From Aquatica leii (Eukaryota; Arthropoda; Insecta; Coleoptera; Lampyridae): 64,000 nucleotides of DNA. The translations under genes were made by a program, and so were the position numbers. The notes beneath the pieces are model-generated. The model was given only the letters and a program-made list of their open reading frames with translations. It did not search any database and was not told where the DNA came from. Below, one piece after another: positions 10,190-24,400 of the stretch. Where the stretch lies: NCBI GenBank assembly GCA_035610365.1, contig CM069436.1, forward strand, positions 10,592,937 to 10,656,936, read 5' to 3'. The first letter of the stretch is position 1, and the number at the start of each line of letters is the position of its first letter.

Positions 10190-12201
10190 TAACCTGAGCA
10201 ATAATAAAATACTCATTGAAGGAGTGATTCTAAAAATAATAAAAAGTAGTTGTTTTATTTAATTTATCTAATAAATGTTATCTGAATGACAACCTAGTAA
10301 ATGTAGTAATAAAAAGACTGTTACATGTCGTTCTTTACGTATTTGTCAAAAATATCTAATTTCTAATTAAAATTTACGACTGCACTGATAGAATCAAATA
10401 TATGTAGTGCTTGTTAGTATAGAACACAATTAATTGTACGGAGTGTTGCCTGATCAAAAGCATCTATCTTAATATTATAAACTGTGGTATTTGTCGAAGA
10501 ATTTCTAATCGCTATTGACTTATTATTGCTCTACCTCTTTCTTTTTTAGCTCTTATTCTCTCCGAAATAAATATATTCTTGTTAAATCCTGTGTTTTGCA
10601 AATTGTTTTTTTCAGTGATCAACAAAGTTAAATGAAGTTTCTACTTGTTAATATTTAGTCGTTTTGACGCCTTTTTAAATTATTGTAAGGTTAGCACACC
10701 GAGATTTGCGACCCTCTTGCCGAATTATATTGAGCTAGTCGTCTGCATTTAAGTTACGGGTAAATACTCGTATCAAAACTACAAAATCAAAGAACCAACA
10801 ACTAAAAGACTAAAAGAATAGTTTATATTTATAAATTTTTAAAATTTTATTTGATAAAAAGAGCATTAGCAAACAATTACCAAAAAAGCTAAAAAATACA
10901 ATTTTTATGAAATTAAACTTTTTAAACAAAAACAGTTTTTAGTTAATAATTTAATATAACTAAAATAAAATAATTAATTAATTATTAAACAATTAGTGAC
11001 TGTTTAAAAAAATCGTCAAAGTAATAAACATACCTTTAATTAAATTGTTTTAATATACGCGTCAATGGATTATTGACTTACGCTTTCATTAAATAATAAA
11101 ACTGTTTCCCTCCATAGCTGATAATTATTTTATTTTTGTTTTAAATAAATAAATTATGTAATTAAAAAGTTTATGTTTAATAAAATTTAGAAAGAGCATT
11201 ACCACAATTTTAGAATACGTTTTAATTTCAGCAAAATTTAACGGTTTTATTCAATTATATAATTTTGATAATAAACACAGACATACCGCGAGTAATAAAA
11301 GAAATTAAATAGAATTAAAAATTCTTTTGAAATTATACTTTTATTTTGCACTTAAATTTTAAACAGAACGTAAAAGGCACTGAGGACGTAATTTTGGAAG
11401 TTGCAAAAGCAGTGTCCTCATGATACCCAGCATACTTTAAAAAAGCTTTACGATGCCACAAAAACTGATACTGAATATTCAAACACAAGACGCTCAAAAA
11501 AGCTTCTAAAATTTGTCGATATTTCTTTTTATTGCCGAAACCAAAAAAAATAAATATATTGTACCCTCAAGTGTTTTAAATCTTAATGAGTAACACGTTC
11601 TAAAATTGTTTATTGAGATCCTTTCAAAGGCAATTAGCAAATGTGTTAATTTAATACTAACGGTGGCGCTGAGAAGTAAATTCCCTTAAGGTTATTTAAC
11701 TTACGTTATTGTCGTGTTACTATAGTAACTTGTTTAACTTATTTGTAATTAAATTTCTTGTATGTGTACACAACTCGTGCTTCTGTCCAACTGATTTATT
11801 GAGGCAAAAGCTTTTGTGCAAGTTCTAAATGCCGGAAACTTTAGCTTATTATGGATTGCACTTAATAATTCTATAAATACTTGAATACATAGACTTATTT
11901 TCTTTTTGAATCTACCTAAATAAAATTGCGATTTACTTATATTATTAATTTAAAAGTAAAAAGCTTATTTTGCAGTTGTAATTAAGATACTCTTTTAAAT
12001 TAAATTTTTTTGCTAAGCTTTTAGCCAAAATTCACAAACTGAAAAGCTACAAATAAATCTTTATAAACTAAAATTTTATGATCTCGTTTTAATAATGTGT
12101 TTGTATTTTAGGCATAATGTAAACATAATTTTTATAATTTGATATTCTTTGTTTTGTTTTTTATGTTACAAAATACATATGTAAAATAAAAAAAAACTTA
12201 C
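10190..12201. other. AT-rich non-coding stretch, downstream side of MCO exon 4
   Basis: This is where the next (C-terminal) exon of the multicopper oxidase should start if the intron is short. Reading the minus strand I did not find the HPFHLHG or HCH ligand motifs. A short plus-strand frame near 11400-11550 (protein-like text with TDTEYSNTRRSKK) is not recognised. The stretch is otherwise AT-rich with no clear repeats. Confidence 0.45.
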
Positions 12202-12426
12202 CCAAGTCTACAAATATCAGTTCCACTTTAGATCCTAAAGGAATCTTCTCAATATGCACACATTCACAAATATCTGATTTATCGCATATACTTGGTTTGT
12301 TTAACGAATTACACATACTGCTTCTTAAAACATCTTCTCGTTGAGTAAGCAAAGGCGAAGATGGGTACGTAAATGTGATGTTGTTCATACGATATATTCT
12401 ATGAGACAATTCTTCAGAGCCAGTAT
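12202..12426 (-). CDS. MCO exon 4: start of cupredoxin domain 3
   Basis: A 225-nt exon with acceptor TTTGTAG above 12426 and donor GTAAGT at 12201-12196. Read from the split codon it gives TGSEELSHRIYRMNNITFTY, then PSSPLLTQREDV and CECVHIEKIPLGSKVELIFVD. The 'NNITFT.P..PLLTQ' block and the 'CxCxH...IPLG..VE' block are found in insect laccases just before the HP(F/M)HLHG ligand loop. The start phase matches the end of exon 3 exactly. One base of a split codon remains at the 3' end, so at least one more exon follows to the left. Confidence 0.88.
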
Positions 12427-15400
12427 CTACAAAAAAAACTATGAATAGTAATTTGTTCAAATACGTACAAATAATTTGTTTACTGTAATTACTTTAAGAC
12501 AATGTTTGATAACCGTAATTATTTTTTAAAATTTATTATAAATTATTCTGGTATTAATACGTTTTTGTTTTAGGCCCGTAACTCAAACAATACAATTTTT
12601 TACAGAATTACATTTAAGAATTTAAATATACTGCTTTAATTTTTATTATTTTTAAGTAGCTTTGTTCTGCTTACAATTAAAACTAATCTTTGAAAACTAA
12701 CTATTAATTTTGATCTCAATTTCTAATATTTAGTATTTAGAAAACTTTTAGTCAGCATGGCTCAAAAGATGCAAATGGGAACTCGTCCTGATCAACCTAA
12801 AAATGAACTTACCTTGTTAGAAAATGTTGGCTAGTCTGAGGGTGAGAAAAAGAACAGTTCTTCAGTCTCCTTTCAATACTAAAATGTAAATGGAAGTTCA
12901 AGTAATGATCAATTTAGAGAATTCCTAGTTTTCACAGAAGATGGAATAGAGTTGCAGGATATTGAAAAAGATAATACAAAACCACGTGTTGAAATATATA
13001 TTTTATTTTAGCAGATGACACGGATAACGTAGACAATACACAGCAACGACATCATAAACATCAAAGACAAGAAGAGCCACAACTGCAACCGGATTAAGCG
13101 GTAGAAGCTTTGGAATTACAACAGGAAGGTATGTCATTAAAAAACTACGAGATATCATTTTTTTCTAGGTTGCAAAGGATTCACCAAGAAAGGTGTTACG
13201 TACGAAATTTTCATTACGGAATACCCTGTATATGTAATTGAAATTAGATTCCGGTTGGGACGCCCCCTACCGATCGTTTCGTGTGACTGTCATTTACGAC
13301 GAAATCATTAATCTGTCAACTGCATAAGATGGCCGATGGGGCTTGCAAATAATTTTCAAAGACCATCCACAGTAATGGGAATCAAATTATAAGTGTACTA
13401 CGATAATAATATATTTGAGTCGTCACCGGGTAAGATACTTGCTGTCGTTTATTAAAATTCTGTTGTAATTTCTCGTAATTTGATAGCCGTTCCGCCACGT
13501 TCTGGCACCTGTTCCTATTCGATAACGAATTATGAAGGATTAACTTCGAAAAATACTTTCGTGGGACGAGTATAACTCGATTTATAAGGCATATGGTTAA
13601 AATTAAATGAACCGAAGCTAATCACACTTCTACGAGATTCTACTCAAGCGGCAGTCACCTGCGAAAGCACCTGTCATCGACGGTGTATAACAGCATTCGA
13701 CAACCGGGTTATGCTTTATGTACTTTCTTTGACAATAAGTAACCATTTTTGTAGATTTTGATTTCGTGAGACATTGGTTTGACACGATTTGCTACTTAAA
13801 AGTGATTTCAGGCTCACTTGCCGGGAAAAGCGCTTTCCAAGTAGAAGTTCCTGTATTGTGGGTAAGTTGTTTCATTTATTTGTTCGCTGTCAGAAAGGTC
13901 GCTCACGAAACTTTTGCTCATGTTAATTCCGTAATTGCTAACATTGTTTTATTACCATTTAGGTAGTATCATTACTTATTTTGTGTGTTTCGCATGCTAT
14001 GTATAACCAATAATTAGTACGAACTATTCTTCGCTGTTCATTTCAACGTAACTTGCTTATGTACTGTGTGTTGCCGATACTACTGGCATTCATGTACTGA
14101 AAATTCGATATATCTGTGATAATCATCGACGTTACTAAATTAAAGTTGTTATATTGGTTATTCTTTCTTTTATGGCAATATACCTTTCTCTTTTGATCGC
14201 CGTTATCTAATAACAAACCTTGGTTACTCGTTCATCAGAGTAATAAGGATTACGAACCTCCAATAGCGTTACAAGTTTGGACCGTCTGTCGTGAGCGAGG
14301 CAGAAGTGTTATCTTAGATCAGCTCTGGCGCCCTTAAGCATACTTCCTGTGAACCTCCCCTACTTCCGACTATATGAGTTGGTCGCGCATTTGTAAAACA
14401 GAACGTGTTTCAATCATCTACACCTATTTACCCTAAGAAAGATGGAAGAGGAAGAGCGGTTTGTAAAAGCAAAATACCTACTTTAGATATTGATACCCAT
14501 GTTAAAAGCTTTAATCCAAGTGTATCACATTACAGACGTGAATGCACCAGAACGTAGATACCTGTCCAGTGATTTGACGATAGAAAGCATGTACAAAGAT
14601 TATTTAGAGACTTGCCCTCATAACTAATGTTCATACGAGGTATATCGTAAACGTCTAAAACACAAAAATATTTCGTTCACAAACCTTAGACACAAGTAGT
14701 GCGAATTGTGTGAGGGATTCAAACTACATAATCAGCAGCACAATCCTGAAAACTTGGATCAAGCGTGTACTGACTGTAAAACCTGGAAGGAACACATTCA
14801 ACAAGCTAATGACTCAAGAGCTTTGTACCGTTTGGATACAACCGAAGATTCACCAACGACCCTTAAAGTATCCGTTGATTTGCAGAAAGTAATAATGCTG
14901 CCAAGGCTTGACATATTCAAAAAAGTGATATTTACTCAAAGAATTTCTGTATTCAACGAAAGCTTTGTACCCCTTGGTAAAGCAAAAAATTAAAAAACTT
15001 TTGCATGCTTATGGCACGACGCCATTGCTGGACGGGGAAAAGAAGAGATAATTAATTAGCTCATTCAATGCGTTTTTTTTTACATTACAGGGATATTAAA
15101 CATTTTGTCCTTTGGGTTGATAACTGCTCAGGACAAAACAAAAAATGGACTTTGTTATCTTGCCTGGTGTATATTGTAAATTCCGACGCCATAGCCGTTG
15201 TAGATATGTGTATAAAATATTTCGAACCAGGACATACTTTGATGTCTGCCGACAGTTTCCGCCATCAGGTGGAACTATCATTAAAAAAGCAAAAGAAAAC
15301 GATTTTGATGATTTTGTAACAACTGTCACAAAAGCGAATTCAAAAAAAGTGGAAGTCAAGACTATGCAGTGTACAGATTTTTTTGTGGCAAGATTTTTCG

Positions 15401-18400
15401 TCACAAACAAAAATAAAAAACATAAATCCTCGTCTTTACTTGGCAAAAATAACACTAATTGTGGCTAACAGGGGATTCTTCTCTTTAAAGTACAAGTTGA
15501 CAAACAACTCCGATAATATACATGAAATGGATGTTCAAAATAAAATTTTAAAGAAAAGACTTCCAAGTTTCAAGGTATTTACATCTCCATGTGGAGTGCC
15601 TAAAAGTAAAAAAGAAACTCTTTTCAAAAACCTAAAAACTATAATTCCTTCAAATAGGCTTCAATTTTGGAAAAATCTTGAGGAGGAAGATAAAGCTAAA
15701 TGAGTAAGTTTTGTCCGTTCTTATAATTAGTTAATTTTCATAAATTGATTCTTTTCCTATTTATTGTTGATAGTTCTAACAAAAATTCAATAAACCAATC
15801 AAAACTGGTGTCTGTTTAATTGTTTTTTTATAATATGACAATTACGAACTAATTGGTTATTATCCTAAGAAAAAACACCGCATGAGCCTATTTTTAGTAG
15901 ATGCTGTGGTTTTACGTAGCATTTTCTAATAAAAATTGAATTCGTTTTCCCAGTATCTACCTTACTAGAGAAAAGATAGGGAGAAACTGCATGTTTTCTA
16001 AAACGAAATATAGTTTTTATGAAGATTCATTTACATAAAGTAGCATAACATACAGTAGTAATTTCTGCAAACTTTTTTGCTAGTTTTCGGTATTTCTAGA
16101 AATTCCTGGGATTTTTTTAGCCTCCCAATACAATATACCATGTTTATCAATTCTTTGCGTTTGAAATTCACGATTAACAAATTTTTGGAAATTACTCTAA
16201 TATCTAATAATGTTATAACAATAATTGTTTCAAATTTATTGACAGCAGCCTACGTTGTTTTAAGTCAATAACAAGGTTTTTTCCAAAAACATTACCGTTT
16301 TTCACAATATATCTTACAAAGTATTATATTTTTGGAAAACCTATAAAAATTGAATCTAACGGTGTAAAAAAATACAGGGTGTTTTATTTGAAAAAATAAG
16401 CTAATTATGGTTTTGCGTTTAGACACACTCTGTATATGGTACTTTAAATTGGTGGATTAATAAGCGCTTAAATGAAAGTTCGGGGTATGAAAAAACACAG
16501 TACACTTTAATGGATGATTTTAGCCTTTTTACTAATTTTTTTAAGATAAAATTTTGTATTAAAAAAACATGTTTGGTGGGCCACCCTGTATATGACAAAA
16601 ATATTTTTTGGGTAGAATGTCCGTACCGCGTAAGTCGAACTCTCGAATAACAACGCAGTTATGGAGCTCTCTCGTATGTTTGGGGCAGGCTCCTCGTATA
16701 TTACAATTTTTATGAATAAATAATGTAAATTAAAGGGTATTCATAAAATACGTGGAATTTTTGGTGAATTTAATATAATTAACATTTCGTTAATCAGAAA
16801 GGGTAGACAGTTAAGTAGTGTAACGATAAGAGAAGAAGGGAAATGATCGGATTCCGCGGAAGGGTGGTCTGAAGGAAAAAGAAAAAGGCAAGCTACGGTG
16901 GAGGAGGCGTTTAGGAAGAGCACCAAAGTAAGGAAATCGCCGGTAGCGGAAGGAAAAAAGAGAAAAGATGGTGAGTTAGTAGAAATGTGTAAAGAACTGT
17001 TAAAGGAGTTAAAGAGTATAATAGAGAAACAAATTAACATGGGTAAGAAGTTAAAAGAGAATAATAAAGAGGTAAAGGAGATGAAAGAAGAATTAAGAAA
17101 GACAAATAAAGAATGGAAGAGGAAATTTGAAAAAATGGGAGAAAAGTATAGAAAGTTGCAGGCCAGATTGGAGAAGATAGAGAGAAGCTGGGAAAAAATG
17201 GAGAAAGAAAAAAGGAGAACTAACATAATCATAAGAGGTATAGAAGTAAAAGATGGAAAGAAGGAGCAAAAGGAGCAAGTGGAAAATTGGATAAAGAAGG
17301 ATTTAAATATAGAGAAAACAGTGGTAGAAACTAGAAAGCTAGCAGAGCGTGTAATGTTAGTAAGGATGGGTACATTTGAGGATAAGTTAGATGTATGGAA
17401 GCAAAAGAGATGGTTAAGAAGTACGAACATTTATTTAGACGATGACATGACGAGAAGGGAAAAGTATTAAAATAGGATACTTGAATGTGTAGGTGGAAGG
17501 TGAAGAAAGGTATTGGAATGAGGAGAAAGGAAGGATGTTGGCTTAGCAAGTTTTAAGGAAAAAGAGATGGAAATGCAGAATCAAATGAAATTATTGTTTT
17601 GGAATGTGGCAGGCATAAAAAATAAAAGAGAGGATTTCTGGAGATACGTAGAAGGTTTTGATATGATGGGAATGTCGGAAACATGGTTGGAGGAAAAGAC
17701 TGGGAAGTATGAAAGGAAAAATTACCAGAGGGGTATAATTGGAAGGTGGAATTTGCAACTAGAAAAGAAAATAAAGGTAGAGCAAAGGGAGGTATACTAA
17801 CGGGTATAAAAAGGAACTGGTCGGTGGAAGAAGAGGAGAGAGACGAGATGCAAGGGAAAGGGATCGTAAAAAATTATGTGATCAGAGAAGGAAAGGAAAA
17901 ACATATAGTGCTAACAGTTTATGAGCGGGATATGAGGTTGATAAGTGAACAGATTGAGAAAATGGTACAGGGGGAGGAAAAGGAAAATATTATTATAGGG
18001 GGTGATTTTAACGCGAGAACAGGGGAAAAGGGAGGAGATTATAGGAGGGGAAGTAAAGAGAAGAGTTAGCATGGATAAGACAGTTAATAGGAATGGGAAA
18101 ATGTTAGTGGAAATATGTGAGGAAAAAGGGTGGTCAATTCTTAATCAAAATATAGAGGAGGGGAACAGAGGTGACTACACTTATATGGGATGGAAGGGGG
18201 AATTGGTGATCGATTACGTGATAATGAGTGGAGAGATGTGGGAGGACATAGAAAGGTTAAAGTGGGAGATGAAGAGAAATCGGATCATCAGCCACTGGAA
18301 GTGATTTTAAAAGAAAAAGAGAAAGGAAATAAGGAGGAACAGAGGGGATGGGGAGTGAAAAAGGTGTGGACTGAGGAAAGCATAGAAAGATATAAGATGA

Positions 18401-21400
18401 AATTGGAGCAGATCAATTGGGGAGATGTAGGGGGGGAAGAAGGATTAAAAGAGTTGACTGCAGAAATTGAGAAGACAGTAGAAAAGAAAAGGTTTGAGAA
18501 AAGGCAAGGAAAAAAGAGAAACGAAAATAGGTGGTGGAATAGAGAATGTAGAGAGGCAAAAACAAAGATGAGAAATGCTAGAAGATGGAAGAAAGGTAGA
18601 ATATATGTACAGGAGTATAAGGGAAAGAAAGAGAATTTTAAAATTATATGTTTTGAGAAAAAGGTGTCTTATAAAGAGGAAATGGAGAAGCAAGTAAAGG
18701 AAATAAAGAAAGAAGGAGAAGTGTGGAAATTTCTAAACAAGGAGAGAAGAAGAGGTAAGAGGAGATGAGGTTTAATGGATTTAAAGGTGTGGTTGGGTTA
18801 TTGCATGGAGCGTTTGGAGGGCACAATAGAAAGACCAGGGCAGGTGACATTGCAAGGGTAAATACAATACAGGAGGGGTGGGAGATAACAAAAGAGGAAA
18901 TGGAGGAAGCAATAAATAGACTAAAATTAAGAAAGACGGCAGGAACGGACGGTACGCAAGGAGAGCACTGGAAATATGTAGGGAAGAGAGTGAGAGGAAA
19001 TATAAGAAAAATGTTTAATATAATATGAAAACGGGAGGAATTGCCATGGAGTTGGAAAGAAAGTTTAATTCTTCCGGTTTATAAGAGAGGGGATAGAAAG
19101 GAGGTAAAGAACTATAGAGGGATTAGTGTCACTAATGTAAGTTATAAATTCAAAAAAAAAAGTCTATTATCAGATTGACAGATGGGATTTCGAGTGGGAA
19201 GAAGGGCAATAGACAATGTTTATATATTGAAACAGTTGGTGAATGGAGAGATAGATAAGAAAAGATGTAAGGTATACGCGTTTTTTATGGGCATAGAAAC
19301 TGCGTTTGATAATGTGAACAGGGAAAAACTATGGAGGGTGTTAAGGAAAAAGGGAATAGAGGAACAACTAGTGAGGAAACTAGAAGGGATATATAAAGAG
19401 ACTAAGAATAGGGTAAAAATAGGGAATAGTGTTAGTAAAGTGTTTTGGACGAGGAAGAGGTTAAGGCAGGGGTGTCCTCTTAGCCTTATTTTATTTGCAC
19501 TATAGGGGAAATAAAGGAAGTGTTGAAGGGAGGACAGTGTGGTGGGGTGGTCATGGAGGGAGGGTTTAAAGTGTGGGTGTTGGCATATGCAGACGATATG
19601 GTCACGGTGGCAAAAAATGAGTTAGAGATGAAAAGTATGATAAATACGATAAAGAGGTACCTGGAAAGGAAAGATTTAGGCTTAAATGTGAGAAAGTCTA
19701 AGATGGTAGTTTTTCAAAAAAGGAGAGGAGGGAAGAAAAAGGAGGAGTTAAGTTGGGGAGAACAGAAGATAGAGACAGTGAATGAAGTGACATATTTGGG
19801 ATATAGGCAAATAAGGGAGTTATCAAAGAAGGGTAACAGGGTATTAGGGCAAGTATGGAGTTTAGGAGAAAGAGTGTTTGGGAAGGAGATCAAGAAGAGA
19901 AGATGGCTGTTCGAAAAATTGATTAAAAGTGTGATGATGTACGGGGTGGAGGTATGGGGTTGGAAAGAGTGGAACCTATTGGAAAAGATGCAAATAAAAT
20001 ATTGGAAATGGATACTAGGTTTAGACAGGGAGACGCCGGGGTACATAATAGAGGAGGAGGGGAAGTTAGAGAAGATTAGAACAGAAGCAGGGAAAAGGGC
20101 GATGGGTTATGAAGAGACAATGAAGGGTAGGAGAGAATGTAAAATTTTGCAATGTTGCTGGAGGACGGTAAAAGATAGCAAAAATATATATGGGCAGGAG
20201 GAAAGGAAACTGTACTACCAACGAGGAGGTTTCGCAAGAGAAGAGGTGGAAAGAAGGACAGAGGTAGAGAGGTTAAATACGGAGGAGATAGTAAGAAAAG
20301 ATAAAGACTCGCAGGTGCAAGAGAGGGAAGAAAAGATAAGGGAAGGAAAGTATAACGTAAGGTATGGGAATATAGTGTCCAGAGGGTTTCTAAGCATCTG
20401 ATGGGGAGGAGAAGCTTAGGAGAGAAACGGCTTATAGCCAGGTTTAGTTGTGGAAATGAGGAGAATTTAAATAAGTATTGGAAGGAGGATATAATGAGGA
20501 GATGTAGATTATGTGGGGAGGGATGGGAGGACATAGAGCACTTGAGTGAAGAGTGTGACGAGCTAAGGGAAGAAATGAGGGGGAGGAAGGCTTTGCTTGG
20601 GGTGGAGGGGGAGGTATTGGATTAGATGAAAGCAGTAAAGGAAAGAAGGAAAAGAGGGGACGCTTAGGTCTAACAAAATAGAATAGTAAGACGGCGATTG
20701 GAATAATTTATTGGAGAAAGTTATTTTAGTTTTTATAAATATTTGTATGTATTATATTAGCATGCAAAGGGAAAATGTGTAAGGGTAACGTAATCCATTG
20801 TAAGGCCGAATGGCTCAACAATTATCAATAAATAATAATATCTAAATTAAAGTAAAATAGAGAAAAATTATGAAAAACATATGTTACAATTCATTCGCGG
20901 CCCGTTAAAGTAAACTTACTCTTAATCATTACAACTGTCATCGTCATTGTAACATTCGTTTTACAATATACTACTTTTGAGAACTCATTCAGATATAAAC
21001 TAACAACAAAAACATTACGCAATAAAGAAGGGATTAGTGTAAACAATAATAAAAAAAATAAAATAATAACTCTGAAATCTTCTGAGTCAATTGTTTTTTC
21101 AGTTACATTGTTAATGTTTAGATTGCAGTAAATAATGCATATAAACATATTATTTCAAAATTTGTTGAACAAATATAACTCAGGATTGTATTTTTCTTAA
21201 ATCAAATTTTGTTGTAAATTTATTAGTATTATAAACGCTAAAATAAATTCTTAAAAATGCAAGTTAAGTTTATGGTTTAAAGATTGGCATTAAGTCAAAA
21301 CATGTAGCTTATAAATTAATTAATAATTAATCCTGTCATGAGCTGAGCTTTAAGAAAGTATTAACACATATTTATGTACGTTGTCGTAGAAACATACAGG

Positions 21401-24400
21401 CAAATGTAATTCTAAAGTACGCACTTAAATCAAATAAATACTAATTTAAGTATGACTTAAAATGGATAAATTTTCACTTACCATTAGTTTGGTAAACAAC
21501 TTTAGAGTCAAATCCCAAAAACAGTGTTGTGTCTACATTATTTATTAGCACATTAGGAATATCACTTAGCGATTCCACACTCCCCACACAAACTTTGTTT
21601 GATTTACTTTCACACGTAGCCGTATCCAACAGTTTGTCTTTACTTAAAATCTTATTTAACTGTTCATCACGATTATTTGCTTCGTCGACACTGTCATCGT
21701 ATTTAACTAAAGCTTGTGTTTTTATTACACTATTATAACACTCAGACGTAACTTTAAACGCATAACTACTCTTCGTTTGATCCGCTTTAATAACAAAATC
21801 AACTCTTTCTCCCTTTGAAAAACTAACAGAATTAACTTCATACGGACGTATCGAATTTCCGTCTAACGATATAACATTTAATAAATGTTTTTCGACAGAG
21901 ACCGTAATCGGACAACTAATACTTCCACCGGAATACATCATTCTAAATCGATATCTTCTACCCCAGGATACAATAAAAGCAATTTCTTCGCCAACGTTTT
22001 TACCATTTATTAATAACGATCGAGAATTGTCGAATTCAAAATTTTTTTCAGAGATCATCACGACGTGTTGTTTTTCATCGAAGTCGTATAAATTTTTTAA
22101 TGGAGATTTTTTTTTAGGTTCTTTAACAATAAAAGCACCAAAAACTCCATCTGAAAATTTTGCACCGGCGTGTGCATGCCACAGGTGAGTTCCAGACGCT
22201 GACGCTCTAAATTTGTATTGAAACGTAGTGTAGCTTGAAATTGGACATTGAGTAACCATTGGAACACCATCCATCATTGGTGCTTCCGTTTGAGGTTGTC
22301 CACGCCAGTGGATTGTTACACTTTGACCAGGTATTTTATTAATCACGTCAATTATAAGTACATCATTTTGACATACTTGTATCGATGGCCCGGGAAGTTG
22401 ATGATTAACTGTTAAAATCGACGTAGCGATTTCATCTTGCATGCTGCAATTATTTGAATACCAATGGTACCTAAATAGCATCAGTTAGTAAATGTTTACA
22501 ATTAAAGTTGAATTACTTACTTTTGTAGCGTTTTATAGTTTTCTATTGTTAATTTTACTCTGCATATCATAGGCCAATCCAGATCGTGACATGGTCGACT
22601 GCAATCGAGAAAAGAAGAATCTAGAAAAAAATGTATCAACTTAAACCACTTATTAATAATTAAGAAACAATCATAAACACAAGAATAAAACAAAAAAAAA
22701 TAGAATCAACTATGTTTTTAAAGTGAATTATTATGTAAATAGCAGTGTAAGCCTTAATTGAAAAACTAGGCCTCAGAATTTAATTTTTGTTTAACTAAAT
22801 TTAGATTAATTTTGAATCCTTGTTATATAATTACAGCAACAGCAACCAGCAAGCAATAATATGTCAGTATTTTAAAATTAAACCAAGTTTAATTGACTGA
22901 AGTATAAACCCTGATTATGCAAATGGCTCTTGAGGTTAAATTGATTGTCAAAAGTTTTGTTAGTAATAAATGTAGTACCAACATTAAGTTTGTCATGTCA
23001 AGACGTTATGCTACTTGCAATAGCAGACTGCAGGCTATGCTAGTATTTCTGTCAAAACGATGACACAAAAGTATAGCTGACTATATGCTACTCTGCATGG
23101 GCACTGGAAAAAAGATACTTTATCTGTTCAGCTTAGACGTTCTCGTAAAGTTTTTAATGACCAACAAGAGAGCAATCTACAAACGTATTTGTAAGAGACG
23201 AACATGCCACTCTCAAAAACACTATCAAACTAAATCAAAAAGATCTCATCAAAAACAATACTACTAGAGATATCTGTGATTTAAAAAGACCAAGATTATA
23301 TACCTCTAATATTCTAGCAATATCTGGACAAATCGAAGAAATTTTTACTGAGAATATTAATCTAGCAGTTTGAAATGCAGAGATAAAACAAAACCATACC
23401 TTGGTTATGAAGATAGTTTCAATGCTTCATTGCACGCCATCTTCAAACATATCAAAACCAAACGAAAAAAATATAACGCTAGTAAAACAATTCCAAATTT
23501 GCATCCAAAAAAATAAGACCGTTTCTAACACATCGTGTAAAAGAAGAGCAGAAAGTTAAATTTGTTAAATAAACACAAGGTATTAAAAAACAATAAAAAC
23601 AATTTAGATACTAAAGTAAAGACTACGTTAAAAAAATACCTTCTTGACCGAACATACTAAAACTCCCAAAAATGCCAAAGATACAAAAATATATTCGTGC
23701 GGTACCTTTCGATGTCGAAGGTCGTATTTACATTTAAGAAAACGTAAAAGTGAAATTCAAGTGTAGAAGTTGGAGAAGATAGTAAGTGAAGGAACAGGAG
23801 TTAGTAGTGGTAGTAAGAGGGAAGCAGGAGAGAAATAGGGGTAGGTAAAGGAGGAAGGGTGTAAAATAATAAATAAATTAAGTAAAAAATAGAAACTGTG
23901 GTGGAAAAGTATAAAACTGTGACGAACAAGTGAGATTAAGGTAAATAAACAATATAATCGAGATGGTCAGCGATAAAAGATAACCTCCTACCTTAATAGA
24001 AATTATTGCATTTAAATCGAAATTAAAGCGAAATCACTACAATTGAGACGTTTTAAAACACGAAAAAGTAAGAAAGGAAGGTAAGAAAGAATAAAAAAAG
24101 AGAAAAGAAATGAATAAAAGAGAGAGAGGAAGAGGAAAAGGAAAAAACAAGTATTTGAAAGAGGAAAAAACAATAAGATCACCGGACATTAAAAAGAGAA
24201 CGGAGGAAATCAAAGGAAAAACCTCAAGAAGGAGTTAAAAGAATTAATAAGAGAAATGATGAAACAGATAGAAGAAAATATGCAAGGAATAAGGCAAAAA
24301 CTCAAAGAAATGAAAAAGAAATAGGAGAAAGGGAAAAGAAGTGGAAGAAAAAAAAGAGGAATTGGTGGAGAGAATAGAAAAACTGTAGAAAAGAGCGAAA

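Larger units (their letters stand above)
7150..10190 (+). mobile_element. I/Jockey-type LINE, 3' truncated
   Basis: A non-LTR retrotransposon with a leader (about 7150-7311), an ORF1 with a zinc knuckle, and an overlapping ORF2 that starts with an apurinic-type endonuclease. ORF2 can be followed into the RT fingers (VNSYGPISLTSTLCKVMERIV near 10100) and then stops matching before the catalytic YADD. The coding strand is A-rich and C-rich, unlike the purine-rich LINE at 16.8 kb, so it is a different family. Confidence 0.85.
16780..20840 (+). mobile_element. Non-LTR retrotransposon with purine-rich coding strand (copy A)
   Basis: A two-ORF LINE on the plus strand within MCO intron 3. ORF1 is a coiled-coil protein (16898-17470). 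ORF2 has an endonuclease, a reverse transcriptase and a C-terminal Cys/His finger (17567-20625). The 3' UTR ends near 20840 in an AAT-type tail (CAATAAATAATAAT). The plus strand is almost entirely A and G, so the proteins are extremely rich in Lys, Glu, Arg and Gly. Frameshifts divide ORF2 into at least seven pieces, so the copy is dead, but its length is near complete. Related fragments lie at 24050-24470 and 25100-29800. The clade is uncertain. Confidence 0.88.

Noticed and set aside
10190-12201. C-terminal MCO exons with HPxHLHG and HCH ligands
   Set aside because: No such motif was found on the minus strand here or in 5041-7310. The exons are probably outside the window or have diverged.
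15096-15455. 119-codon minus-strand ORF
   Set aside because: Antisense to the transposase-like relic, whose plus-strand blocks are conserved.
16741-17430. Long hydrophobic Phe/Leu/Ser-rich minus-strand ORF (and similar ones across 16.7-29.6 kb)
   Set aside because: It is the antisense shadow of the purine-rich LINE. The plus strand encodes recognisable LINE motifs in the same place.
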